From NCBI RefSeq assembly GCF_015057185.1, contig NZ_SVEV01000008.1:1-64000 (forward strand): a stretch of 64,000 bases of DNA, in the 5' to 3' direction. The stretch comes from Pseudobutyrivibrio sp. (GTDB taxonomy: Bacteria; Bacillota; Clostridia; Lachnospirales; Lachnospiraceae). Below, piece after piece: positions 9,255 through 17,581 of the stretch (its first letter is position 1; every line of letters starts with the position of its first letter). The position numbers were made by a program, and so were the translations under genes. The notes below the pieces were generated by a model. That model was not told where the DNA came from, ran no database searches, and worked only from the letters and a program-made list of their open reading frames with translations.

Positions 9255-10979
9255 ATGATAGATCTTAAGGCAAAGCCTTTTAATTTAAATGAAAAACAGA
9301 TTGAGTGGGTGGAGAAGACATTTAATTCTTTAACAGAGGATGAGAAAATTGGACAGCTTTTCATCAATTTGACATTGCAAAGAGATAAGGAAAGCTTGGA
9401 CAAACTCATTAACGAATACCACATTGGTGGTGTTCGTTGGCAGGGGGGAACACTTGAGGAAGTATATGAGCAGAATAAATACTTCCAGGAACATAGCAAG
9501 GTTCCAGTGCTCATAGCAGCAAATACAGAAGCAGGTGGTAACGGTGCAGTTTCAGAAGGAACATTTATTGCATCTGGTGCTGCATGTGGAGCCAGCCAAA
9601 CAGAGGAGACTGTTAGAGACATGGCCAGCGTAGGAGCTGAGGAAGCAAAAGCAATAGGCTGCAACTGGGTTTTTGCTCCAGTGTGCGATGTGGTTTCAAA
9701 CTGGAGAAATACTATTGTAAATACTAGAGCCTTCGGAGATGATCCAAAGCTTGTGGCTTCACGTTCTATAGCTTACATGGAAGAAAATTTAAATAGAGGC
9801 GTTGCCTGTGCAGCTAAGCATTTCCCTGGTGATGGTTCAGAGGAAAGAGATCAGCACTTGGTAATGGGCTGCAATGATTTATCAGTCGAAGAGTGGGATG
9901 ATAGCTTTGGATATGTTTATAAGTCACTGATTGATGCAGGACTCCCTAGCATTATGGTTGGGCATATTTGCCAGCCAGCATATTCAAAAAAGCTTCGTCC
10001 TGGAATAAAGGATTCTGAAATCAAGCCAGCTACACTTTCGCCTGAGTTATTACAGGATTTATTACGTGGACAGCTTGGATTTAATGGACTTATTGTTACT
10101 GATGCAACTCACATGGTAGGCCTTACAGCTGCGGCTTCAAGAAAGGATTGTTTACCTGGAGTGATTGCGGCAGGCTGCGATATGATTTTATTCTTCAATG
10201 ACCCAGCTGAAGATATTCAGTACATTAGAGAAGCTCTTACATCAGGCGTTCTTTCAAGAGAGCGCCTTGATGAGGCAGTTTATCGAATCCTTGCTTTAAA
10301 GGCGTCCGTAGGACTTAATGATTTCAAGTTCCCTGCTAAGGATGCTCTTGAAATCGTAGGTTGCAATAAGCACCATGAAATGGCATCAAGAGCTGCTGAT
10401 GAAAGCATCACATTGGTTAAGGATACCAGAAACGTTCTTCCTGTTAATCCAAAGGAAAAGAAGAATGTATATTTGATTTTCCTTGAAAGTGCGCCTACAA
10501 GCATTGCCTGTGGCACTGACAAGGCAAAGAATTTACTTATTAAAGAGCTTGAGGACGCAGGCTTTAATGTAACTGCACCAAAGGACCTTTATGAATTTGA
10601 GGCAGAGCAGCCAAGCAAGTTCAACAAGTTCAAGGTTATAGGCCATGTTAATCGTGAAGAGTTCAAGAAAAACACAGACCTTGTTCTCTTTGTTATCAAT
10701 ATGAAGGGCTATGCTCAAACCAACAATGTAAGACTTACATATGATGCATCCCATTCAGTGCAGAACCCTTGGTTTATAAATGAGGTGCCAACAGTAGCAG
10801 TTTCATTAAACTACACTAATCATTTGTATGATGTGCCAATGATGAAAACCTTCATTAATGCTTATGGTGATACACCTGAGTATTTGCATGCTTTGGTTGA
10901 AAAAATTACAGGCCAGTCAGAGTTTAAGGGCAAAGCCAATGAACTAGTATGGTGCGGCCGTTGGGAAACAAGATTGTAA
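9255..10979 (+). CDS. glycoside hydrolase family 3
   Basis: Cytoplasmic GH3 exo-glycosidase of 574 residues. The N-terminal TIM barrel (about 1-350) holds nucleophile Asp283 in GLIVTDATHM. A second alpha/beta domain follows (about 390-574). The segment KHFPGDG (188-194) with DQH at 199-201 resembles the KHFPG...DxH acid/base signature of NagZ-type N-acetylhexosaminidases more than typical beta-glucosidases, whose acid is a Glu in the second domain. The substrate could therefore be an N-acetylhexosaminide or a beta-glucoside. It lies between a GPH symporter and a HAD phosphatase, suggesting uptake, hydrolysis and dephosphorylation or regulation of a derived sugar. Confidence 0.88.
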   Translation: MIDLKAKPFNLNEKQIEWVEKTFNSLTEDEKIGQLFINLTLQRDKESLDKLINEYHIGGVRWQGGTLEEVYEQNKYFQEHSKVPVLIAANTEAGGNGAVSEGTFIASGAACGASQTEETVRDMASVGAEEAKAIGCNWVFAPVCDVVSNWRNTIVNTRAFGDDPKLVASRSIAYMEENLNRGVACAAKHFPGDGSEERDQHLVMGCNDLSVEEWDDSFGYVYKSLIDAGLPSIMVGHICQPAYSKKLRPGIKDSEIKPATLSPELLQDLLRGQLGFNGLIVTDATHMVGLTAAASRKDCLPGVIAAGCDMILFFNDPAEDIQYIREALTSGVLSRERLDEAVYRILALKASVGLNDFKFPAKDALEIVGCNKHHEMASRAADESITLVKDTRNVLPVNPKEKKNVYLIFLESAPTSIACGTDKAKNLLIKELEDAGFNVTAPKDLYEFEAEQPSKFNKFKVIGHVNREEFKKNTDLVLFVINMKGYAQTNNVRLTYDASHSVQNPWFINEVPTVAVSLNYTNHLYDVPMMKTFINAYGDTPEYLHALVEKITGQSEFKGKANELVWCGRWETRL

Positions 10980-10995
10980 TATTGGAGATATAGAA

Positions 10996-11829
10996 ATGTC
11001 AGCTTTAGAATTATTTGAAAAGAAGAAGGATTATATAGTTTGTGTTGATTCAGATGGTTGTGCAATGGACACAATGAATATCAAGCACATTAAGTGCTTT
11101 GGCCCATGCATGATTGAGGAGTGGGGATTGCAGCAGTGGCAGGATGAAATCCTAGCCAGATGGAATCAGGTTAATCTTTACACTATGACCAGAGGAATCA
11201 ACAGATTCAAGGGGCTGGCAACAGCACTTGCTGAGGTCAACGAGAAATACAAACAAATCGAAGGTGTTATTTGCTTAGTAAATTGGGTGGATAATGCAAA
11301 GGAGCTTAGCAACAATGCTGTGGAAAAAATGATTCCTAAGCATCCTATTTTTGAAAAGGTGCTTAATTGGAGCAATGCGGTAAACAAAGCTATCGAGGCA
11401 TTACCAGAGGATGCACTAAAACCATTTGGGGGAGTTTTAGAGGCGTTGAAATCAATCCATGAGAAATGCGATATTGCAATAGTTTCGAGTGCAAATCCTG
11501 AAGCAGTCAGAAACGAATGGAGAAAGTACGGGCTGCTTGAACATGTTGATTTAGTCTGTGCACAGGATATGGGAACAAAGTCTGTTTGCATTAGAAAGAT
11601 TCTTAGCAAAGGATACAAAATGGATCAGGTTTTAGTTTGTGGCGACGCAGTAGGAGATATGCAGGCAGCAGCAGGCAACGGAGTTTTGTACTATCCTATA
11701 TGTGTAAATCACGAGGAAGAATCTTGGGACAAGCTACAAAATGATGCAATTCCAAAATTCTTGGAGTTTACTTACAAGGGAGACTATCAACGTCAGGTAA
11801 TAGATGAATTCTTAGATAACTTAAAGTAG
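10996..11829 (+). CDS. HAD-superfamily hydrolase
   Basis: Probable small-molecule phosphatase. Seen: motif I VDSDG (Asp18, Asp20), motif II IVSSAN, and motif III/IV GDAVGDMQAAAGNG, with a cap inserted after motif I. It is last in the GPH-GH3-HAD operon, 16 bp after GH3, and is followed by a good terminator. The substrate is unknown; in this context a sugar phosphate is the natural guess. Confidence 0.85.
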   Translation: MSALELFEKKKDYIVCVDSDGCAMDTMNIKHIKCFGPCMIEEWGLQQWQDEILARWNQVNLYTMTRGINRFKGLATALAEVNEKYKQIEGVICLVNWVDNAKELSNNAVEKMIPKHPIFEKVLNWSNAVNKAIEALPEDALKPFGGVLEALKSIHEKCDIAIVSSANPEAVRNEWRKYGLLEHVDLVCAQDMGTKSVCIRKILSKGYKMDQVLVCGDAVGDMQAAAGNGVLYYPICVNHEEESWDKLQNDAIPKFLEFTYKGDYQRQVIDEFLDNLK

Positions 11830-11866
11830 GAAAATAAAATTAGAGTTATAAAAAATGATGCAATGG

Positions 11867-11895
11867 ATGATGCAAATCTGTTGCATCATTTTTTT
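11867..11895 (+). terminator. terminator of the GPH-GH3-HAD operon
   Basis: Stem atgatgcaa / ttgcatcat (9 bp) with loop atctg and a seven-T tail. A second copy of the left arm at 11855 could form an alternative, longer-looped pairing. Confidence 0.9.
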
Positions 11896-12035
11896 GCCGT
11901 AAAATTGATTCTGCAATTAAGAGAATAAAATCGAAAATAATATCAAAGTGTGATTTACCGTTTTTTCATAGAATAACAGCATAGACAAGAGGACAATAGT
12001 TTTTCAACTATTACATAAGAAAGAAGGAGAAGAAA

Positions 12036-12875
12036 ATGAGTAAAACACTTCCAGTTGGTATTCAGGTATACGGTCTTAGAGACTTACTTGAAAACACACC
12101 AGAAAATTTCAAAGATGTTATGACAAAAGTTAAAGAACTTGGTTATGACGGAGTTGAGCTTGCAGGTCTTTATGGACTTGAGCCAGAGTTCGTTAAGAAG
12201 ACTCTCGAAGAGGTAGGACTTACACCAATTTCTGCACACGTTGCATTTGATGAGATGATGAATGACATCGACAAGGTCATCGCTGATTACTCTACAATCG
12301 GTGTTAAATATTTGGTAATGCCTTACATGGCTGAGGAATATCGCCCAGCTAATCCAGAAGGATTCAAGAAGTTCCTTCCACTTTTAAATGAAGTTGGAGA
12401 GAAGATTCACAAGGCAGGAATGACATTCCTTTATCACAACCACGATTTCGAGTTCGTTAAGCTTGAGAATGGCAAGTGGGGATATGATGAGATGTTTGAT
12501 TCAATCCCAGCTGAGAACCTTCAGTCAGAGCTTGATACTTGCTGGTGTGATGTTGCTACAGGCGAAGCTCCAGAATTCGTTAAGAAGTACACAAATCGTA
12601 TCCCAGTAGTTCACCTTAAGGATTACATCAAGAAGGGTGAAGTTAAGAATATGTACAAGCTCATCGGTATCGAAGAGGAAGAGTCTGAAGGAGACACAGG
12701 ATACTTCGGATTCCGTCCAGTTGGATTCGGACAGATGATTTGGGAGCCAGTTCTCGATGCAGCTATCGAAGCTAATGCAAACTGGGTCATCGTAGAGCAG
12801 GATGAGCACTACGAGCTCGAGCCACTTGAGTGCGCTCGCCGCAGCCGCGAATACTTACGTATCCTTGGCTGGTAA
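12036..12875 (+). CDS. sugar phosphate isomerase/epimerase (xylose-isomerase-like TIM barrel)
   Basis: AP-endonuclease-2-like TIM barrel of 279 residues, a family of isomerases, epimerases, dehydratases and keto-sugar lyases using a divalent metal. Seen: HNHDFEF, ELDTCWCD and VHLKDY, which supply metal and substrate ligands. Codons are strongly biased to C-ending forms (TTC, ATC, CAC), unlike most neighbours, suggesting high expression. Its neighbour is a Gfo/Idh/MocA dehydrogenase. Such pairs act elsewhere on inositol-like or 3-keto sugars; that role is inferred here. A paralogue lies at 26954. Confidence 0.85.
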   Translation: MSKTLPVGIQVYGLRDLLENTPENFKDVMTKVKELGYDGVELAGLYGLEPEFVKKTLEEVGLTPISAHVAFDEMMNDIDKVIADYSTIGVKYLVMPYMAEEYRPANPEGFKKFLPLLNEVGEKIHKAGMTFLYHNHDFEFVKLENGKWGYDEMFDSIPAENLQSELDTCWCDVATGEAPEFVKKYTNRIPVVHLKDYIKKGEVKNMYKLIGIEEEESEGDTGYFGFRPVGFGQMIWEPVLDAAIEANANWVIVEQDEHYELEPLECARRSREYLRILGW

Positions 12876-12912
12876 TCGTTGAATAATTTATTTTATCAAA
12901 AAATTTAAGTGA

Positions 12913-13006
12913 GCTTTGTAACTATCAAGCTCTAAGTGTTGCTGAAAGGAACGTGTCAGTGACTGAAAGCAATATCTTAGGCTTGAGAGTGTAACAAAGC
13001 GGACTA
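12913..13006 (+). promoter_or_regulatory. putative structured leader RNA, copy A
   Basis: About 94 nt directly before the Shine-Dalgarno of the Gfo/Idh gene. P1 gctttgt (12913-12919) pairs with acaaagc (12994-13000). P2 caagctctaag (12926-12936) pairs with cttaggcttg (12976-12985), leaving one bulged U. P3 tgttgct (12937-12943) pairs with agcaata (12968-12974). A 24-nt apical region follows. After P1 comes GGACUA (13001-13006), then AGGAGG at 13008. The same architecture occurs at 15273-15362 (minus) and 41086-41216. It is probably a cis-regulatory RNA acting on translation; the ligand is unknown. Confidence 0.75.
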
Positions 13007-13018
13007 TAGGAGGAAAAA

Positions 13019-14305
13019 ATGAAAAAAGAAATTAGAATTGCCATCATTGGCTGCGGTATGATTTCACACCGCCACATGACAGTTATCCAGAATCTTAACA
13101 AGAGAGGCGAGAACCTTAGAGTTGTTGCAGCTGCTGAAATCGACAAGGAAAAGCTTTTAGCTTGGGGTAAGCAGTACGGAATCGATGAGAAGGATCTTTA
13201 TGTTGACTTCCGCGAGATGTTAAAGAGAGATGATATCGATGAGGTAGAGGTTTGCGTACATAACAACCTTCATACTTCAGTTGCTACAGCAGTTATGGCA
13301 GCAGGTTTCCCTTGCTACTCAGAGAAGCCAATGGCTTGCTCATATGCTGATGCAAAGATTCTTTACGATGCACAGAAGAAGTATGGTCAGAAGCTTGCTG
13401 TTCAGATCAGCTCAATCTACAACCCACAGACACGTATCGCAAAGAAGATGATTGAAGAAGGAAAGCTTGGTAAGGTTTACCATGCACGTTCAGTAGGTCA
13501 CAGACGTCAGGGCCGTCCTGGTTATGATATGCAGTTCTTCTCAAAGGACTTCATCAATCCAGAAATCGGTGTTCACGGACCATTATTTGATCTTGGTATT
13601 TATCACCTTGCTCAGATGCTCTATGTACTTGGTATGCCAGAGCTTGAGAGCGTTTATGGTGTTCAGTCTTGTGATTATTGGACACACCCAACAATCGATG
13701 CACAGACAAATCGTACAGCTCCAGTAGAGGATCTTGGTGTTGGTATCGCTCGTTTCAAGAACGGTCTTTCAATGGATATCTACGAGGATTGGGCTATTCA
13801 CATGGATGAAATCGGTACAAGCTTCATCGCTGGTAAGAACGGCGGTATCAAGTTTATCGATGTTGACTCAACAGGTGGTCCTATGGCAGTTCCAGAGGGC
13901 GGCGCTATCGTTGGTGGTGGTCACCTTCAGACTCCAAAGCTTGAGCACTATGGTGTAGACGAGGATGGAAACTTATTTGAGACAAAGCTTGATTGTGCTA
14001 TCGGTGATATCACAGGTCAGCAGGAGCTTGCTCTTCACCCAGAGATGGTTATGTACAATGACAACCAGCTTCACTGGTATTCATACCTTCGTGGCGATCT
14101 TACAGATGAGACACGTATTGACTCACCTTACATCGCTATGCAGACAGCATTCATTTCAGAAGGTATCGTTCTTTCTAACGAGCTTGGCCGTTCAGTAACA
14201 GCTGACGAGATCAAGAAGATGTCTAAGTCAATCGCTATCCGCGAGCAGAAGACAGACTTCGGCGTAATCAAGTACGATTTTGATGAGTACGTTCCAGAAG
14301 TATAA
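13019..14305 (+). CDS. Gfo/Idh/MocA-family oxidoreductase
   Basis: NAD(P)-dependent sugar or cyclitol dehydrogenase. Seen: N-terminal Rossmann motif IIGCGMISHRH, the EKPMACSYADA motif with the catalytic-region Lys, and a C-terminal GFO_IDH_MocA beta-sheet domain. Length is 428. It shares the strong C-ending codon bias of the epimerase at 12036, 143 bp upstream, so both are likely highly expressed and act on the same substrate. The start follows AGGAGG and the structured leader RNA, suggesting it is separately tuned at translation. Substrate cannot be set from sequence. Confidence 0.88.
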   Translation: MKKEIRIAIIGCGMISHRHMTVIQNLNKRGENLRVVAAAEIDKEKLLAWGKQYGIDEKDLYVDFREMLKRDDIDEVEVCVHNNLHTSVATAVMAAGFPCYSEKPMACSYADAKILYDAQKKYGQKLAVQISSIYNPQTRIAKKMIEEGKLGKVYHARSVGHRRQGRPGYDMQFFSKDFINPEIGVHGPLFDLGIYHLAQMLYVLGMPELESVYGVQSCDYWTHPTIDAQTNRTAPVEDLGVGIARFKNGLSMDIYEDWAIHMDEIGTSFIAGKNGGIKFIDVDSTGGPMAVPEGGAIVGGGHLQTPKLEHYGVDEDGNLFETKLDCAIGDITGQQELALHPEMVMYNDNQLHWYSYLRGDLTDETRIDSPYIAMQTAFISEGIVLSNELGRSVTADEIKKMSKSIAIREQKTDFGVIKYDFDEYVPEV

Positions 14306-14360
14306 TCAATAATTTAAACAGTAATTTTTAATACATTAACTAATTTTTTTCCTTTAATTC

Positions 14361-14394
14361 AAATGCACCCCAAGCCAGTGGGGTGCATTTTTAT
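14361..14394. terminator. strong terminator between convergent genes
   Basis: A perfect 11-bp stem (aaatgcacccc / ggggtgcattt), loop of eight bases, then a T run. It ends the Gfo/Idh transcript and touches the stop codon of the convergent AraC gene at 14391. Confidence 0.92.
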
Positions 14395-15263
14395 TTGCGA
14401 AGTATTTCATCCCTATATTTTTTAGGACTCTTACCATATTCTTTTATGAAAGCCCGATAAAAAACTGAGTAGTCAGAAAAGCCGTAGGATTCGGAAACTA
14501 AAGAAATATCTTGGCCGCTAAGAATGGCGTCTCGACACATGTCGAGGCGCTTTTTTGTTATGTATTTATGCAAAGGTAGTCCATTGGTCTCTGTGAAAAT
14601 GTGAGAAATATGGAATTTGCTCACATGCATTTTCTCAGCTAATAAGTCCAGAGATAAATCCTCATCAATATGTGATTCAATGTATTGGATGATGCTCTGA
14701 TAGAGGGTATCTTCACTTAAATCGGTGACTTCTGGATTAAGTGATTCGTACACGAAACGATTTACAGATAATACAAAATCACTAACGTTTAGAAGAATTT
14801 TTGCATCTCGTCCAAATCTGTTTGAATGAATCTCGTCTATAAGTGTAAAAACCTTTCCCTGAATACTGTTGAATTCTATGTCTGTAAATTTGTGAATAAA
14901 ACCATTCTCTTTTTTTGATAAATCAGAAAGGTAATAGTAATCCTCAGACACATTGGTAAGAGTCTTTAAGAAGTCCTCAGTAATCCAGAATACGATTCTC
15001 TTATAGCTGGATTTGGTGTCTACTTGTCGTATGTGATGTGGTATTCCTGGTGGGATGACAATCATCGTACCTGGAGTGGGAGCAAGGGCTGTCTGATTCA
15101 GGTACATGATAATGTCTCCTTCAAGGAAGAAGTAAAACTCATAGTAATCATGTGAGTGCTGCTTTACATCAGGTACAGTTTTGTCGCTGTAGTAGTAGAT
15201 CTCAAAATCCCTGTAAAGCATATATTGTCTTGTACTAAATTCGGTTTTTAAATTTTTTTTCAT
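14391..15263 (-). CDS. AraC-family regulator with N-terminal cupin; candidate hexuronate regulator
   Basis: Classical AraC architecture of 290 residues: an N-terminal cupin effector domain (HSHDYYEFYFF... PPGIPHHIR) and C-terminal double HTH ending in YGFSDYSVFYRAF and KSPKKYRD. It differs from the three long AraC paralogues here. Its promoter holds a pair of direct half-sites (15392 and 15413, 21 bp apart) that recur upstream of the eda-uxuA operon at 27875 and 27896. It is therefore my best candidate for autoregulation and control of hexuronate catabolism (inference). The mRNA would start about 15377 and carry leader RNA copy C. Confidence 0.9.
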   Translation of the reverse strand: MKKNLKTEFSTRQYMLYRDFEIYYYSDKTVPDVKQHSHDYYEFYFFLEGDIIMYLNQTALAPTPGTMIVIPPGIPHHIRQVDTKSSYKRIVFWITEDFLKTLTNVSEDYYYLSDLSKKENGFIHKFTDIEFNSIQGKVFTLIDEIHSNRFGRDAKILLNVSDFVLSVNRFVYESLNPEVTDLSEDTLYQSIIQYIESHIDEDLSLDLLAEKMHVSKFHISHIFTETNGLPLHKYITKKRLDMCRDAILSGQDISLVSESYGFSDYSVFYRAFIKEYGKSPKKYRDEILRK

Positions 15264-15272
15264 ACTAACCTC

Positions 15273-15362
15273 TAATCCGATGGTTACAACAACAAGCCTT
15301 TGATTCTCTTTCTTCAGCTAAAATGCCTCATTCAGAGAACAAAGAGCTTGTAGTCTACCATC
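15273..15362 (-). promoter_or_regulatory. putative structured leader RNA, copy C
   Basis: Read on the minus strand upstream of the AraC gene. P1 gatggt (15362-15357) pairs with accatc (15284-15279). Joining agacta follows. P2 caagctctttg (15350-15340) pairs with caaaggcttg (15302-15293), again with one bulged U. P3 ttctct pairs with agagaa, and the apical region is 24 nt beginning GAAUGAGGCAU. GGAUUA follows P1, then GAGG before the ATG. Helix sequences differ from copies A and B but keep pairing. Confidence 0.75.
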
Positions 15363-15383
15363 TCGATTAAAAAACAGAATAAC

Positions 15384-15427
15384 ATTATACCGCAAGAATT
15401 GCAATGTGTTTAGCAAAAGCAACAATA
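15384..15427 (-). promoter_or_regulatory. promoter and AraC-type operator of the AraC gene
   Basis: On the minus strand a TATAAT -10 box occupies 15389-15384. On the plus strand, half-sites gcaagaattgcaatg (15392-15406) and gcaaaagcaacaata (15413-15427) lie 21 bp apart. The first sits in the -10/-35 spacer, the second just upstream of the -35 position. The first is identical to the half-site at 27875 before eda. No consensus -35 is seen, as expected for regulator-dependent transcription. Confidence 0.6.
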
Positions 15428-15462
15428 CAATGGTTTGAATTCTGAGGATAACAGAATATGAA

Positions 15463-16047
15463 TTATGAGATTGTAAGATAATTTATTGTTGAGGAAGTTA
15501 TAGTAGTCAGTTTTGACGCAATGATTTCCTCGCTTTCTTTATAGCCACCTTTTATCCAGTAATCGATTATTCCGGCGCAGCCAGCAGCTATATACGCAAA
15601 TACGATATTCTTATCCTCATCGCTGACACAAGTGATTTTACTATTCATATAAGTTGAAAAGTTTTGGTAAATCATTGAGGATATTTTTGAAGTGAAGCTT
15701 GAAGCAGTGCTCATAGTCAACGTACCAGCAATAGTTTGATTGTCTATATTTGCTTTTAAGTATTTTAATATATCAATGATAAAATCTTCGGGATTATTTT
15801 CGATAGCCATATTTAGCTTGTTTGAAAGCTCTTGTATAGTTTCTTCTTGAAGCTTGTCGATCAAATCCTGCACATCTAAATAGTGTTTGTAGAATGTCGC
15901 ACGATTTATGTCTGCCCTCTTACAGATGGCAGTGACAGTTATCTTCTCCACAGATCTTTCTTGTATTAATTCGTAAAGCGCAGAGCGTATTCTCATTTTC
16001 GTGTAGCGAACTCTGCCATCTTCTTTTTTTATTTCGATTTCTGACAT
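15463..16047 (-). CDS. TetR-family transcriptional regulator
   Basis: 194 residues from the ATG at 16047, which has an AAGGAG site 11 bases upstream; the GTG three codons earlier is too close to that site. N-terminal HTH: TVTAICKRADINRATFYKHY. The C-terminal half is helical and ligand-binding. It is divergent from a MATE pump, so it most likely represses that pump and its partner; this is inferred from position. Confidence 0.88.
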   Translation of the reverse strand: MSEIEIKKEDGRVRYTKMRIRSALYELIQERSVEKITVTAICKRADINRATFYKHYLDVQDLIDKLQEETIQELSNKLNMAIENNPEDFIIDILKYLKANIDNQTIAGTLTMSTASSFTSKISSMIYQNFSTYMNSKITCVSDEDKNIVFAYIAAGCAGIIDYWIKGGYKESEEIIASKLTTITSSTINYLTIS

Positions 16048-16153
16048 ATTCAACACTTCTCCTTAATACTGTTTAATAAGTTTCATTCTAGAAATTATTG
16101 ATGGTTGTATCCATGTTTTGGCGGATTTATAATCCATTACATAAAAGATAATA

Positions 16154-16176
16154 AACATATGTTGAATAACTTTCAA
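16154..16176. promoter_or_regulatory. candidate TetR operator
   Basis: Two short dyads, aacatatgtt (16154-16163) and ttgaa-N5-ttcaa (16162-16176), lie between the divergent TetR and MATE genes, close to the MATE start. Position fits a TetR operator, but arms are short and chance occurrence is possible. Confidence 0.3.
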
Positions 16177-16204
16177 GTGTTTCTTATCTTGCTGGAGGTG
16201 GAAA

Positions 16205-17581
16205 ATGAAAAAAGAACAAGTTGAGCTTTTTGAAAGTGACAATCAGTGGATGGCAATTTTTAAAATGGTTGGGCCTGCACTCATTGCAATACTAGTCATG
16301 TTAATTTACAACATGGCGGACATGGTTTTTGTAGGACAGACGGGCGAGACAGCTCAAGTTGCGGCAATTTCGGTTGTTAGCCCCGTATTTAACATTATCA
16401 TGTCTGTTGCAATGCTTATATCTGGAGGGGGGACAGTTCTTATTTCAAAAGATTTAGGAGCGAAGGATATGGAGCATGCCAAAATTGTATCAAGCCTTTG
16501 TATTTGGGCTGCTTCAATATTAGGTATTTTAGTTGGAGGTTTGATAATACTCTTTAGACATCCCTTATTGTTACTACTTGGTGCTACGCCTGATATTGAG
16601 AAATATGCTTTGCAGTACATGGTGATACTTGCCATGGGAGCACCGTTACTATTATTAGCTAATATGTTGGGACAGGTTCTTCGTGCCGAAGGAGCAGTAA
16701 CAGACGGATTGATAGGTAATCTTATAGGGACAGTTATTAATATTATTCTTGATCCAATCTTTATTCTTGGAATGAATATGGGAGTTGTGGGAGCTGCAGT
16801 TGCCACTGTGATAGGCAATATATTTGCAGTTGTGTACTACGGATTTTATATGAAGAGGAGAGCTGTAGTCTTAAATGCCAAGATTCAATATGCCATAAAG
16901 CGGCCAATATATATTTTTTCGGTCATGGCTTTGGGTGTACCAAATTCATTAAGCACCTTGTTGTCTGGACTAGCAAATTCTTTTGCGAATCAATTATTGG
17001 CAAAATATGGTTCTGATTCAATAGCTGCCAACACAGCGGCAGGCAGAGTGAATTTGATAATTGTTATGGTCCTGATGGGCATATGCATGGGAGCGCAACC
17101 ATTGATTGCTTACAATTACGGAGCGGGGAATTACATAAGACTTGCAGCCGTAATCAAACGTTTGCTAATACTAAACCTCCTTGGTGGAGCGGTTATGTCA
17201 GGAGCGGTTATCATTTTAAGAACAGAAATAATTGGGCTATTCCTAAAGGATGAAGCAGTGGCAGCAACGGCGGAGTCAATTCTTTCTATTTTAATGATTA
17301 GTTCACCGTTTTTGGGATTGTTTTATCTAGGTACAAATTTTCTTCAAGCAACAGGAAAAGCTATGGAGGCTACGATAGTATCAACGATGCAGAAGGGGAT
17401 ATTGTTAATTCCATCATTATTTATTTTTGAATATATATATAAATTTATGGGGATTAGATTGGCGTATGTCGTAGCAGATTTTGGTTCAGTAATCATAGCG
17501 GTAATACTTTTGATTATAGAATGGAAGAAAACAGTGGAGGCGAATCAGAAAAGGAGAGTAGATTATGAATATTGTGCTTGA
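16205..17581 (+). CDS. MATE-family multidrug/cation efflux pump
   Basis: 458 residues with about 12 membrane helices in two MatE repeats. Landmarks are NMADMVFVGQ near residue 35, LLANMLGQVLRAEG, and MGICMGAQPLIAYNYGAG in the second half. It exports cationic or drug-like compounds with Na+ or H+ exchange. The divergent TetR gene suggests drug-responsive control. It overlaps the next gene by 17 bp, so the two are co-translated. Confidence 0.92.
   Translation: MKKEQVELFESDNQWMAIFKMVGPALIAILVMLIYNMADMVFVGQTGETAQVAAISVVSPVFNIIMSVAMLISGGGTVLISKDLGAKDMEHAKIVSSLCIWAASILGILVGGLIILFRHPLLLLLGATPDIEKYALQYMVILAMGAPLLLLANMLGQVLRAEGAVTDGLIGNLIGTVINIILDPIFILGMNMGVVGAAVATVIGNIFAVVYYGFYMKRRAVVLNAKIQYAIKRPIYIFSVMALGVPNSLSTLLSGLANSFANQLLAKYGSDSIAANTAAGRVNLIIVMVLMGICMGAQPLIAYNYGAGNYIRLAAVIKRLLILNLLGGAVMSGAVIILRTEIIGLFLKDEAVAATAESILSILMISSPFLGLFYLGTNFLQATGKAMEATIVSTMQKGILLIPSLFIFEYIYKFMGIRLAYVVADFGSVIIAVILLIIEWKKTVEANQKRRVDYEYCA

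Noticed and set aside
16354-16818. Long antisense open frame opposite the MATE pump
   Set aside because: It mirrors the codon structure of the real gene, lacks a ribosome binding site, and its product has no plausible fold. The same holds for antisense frames at 9191-9664, 11178-11618, 26400-26813 and 42277-42642.
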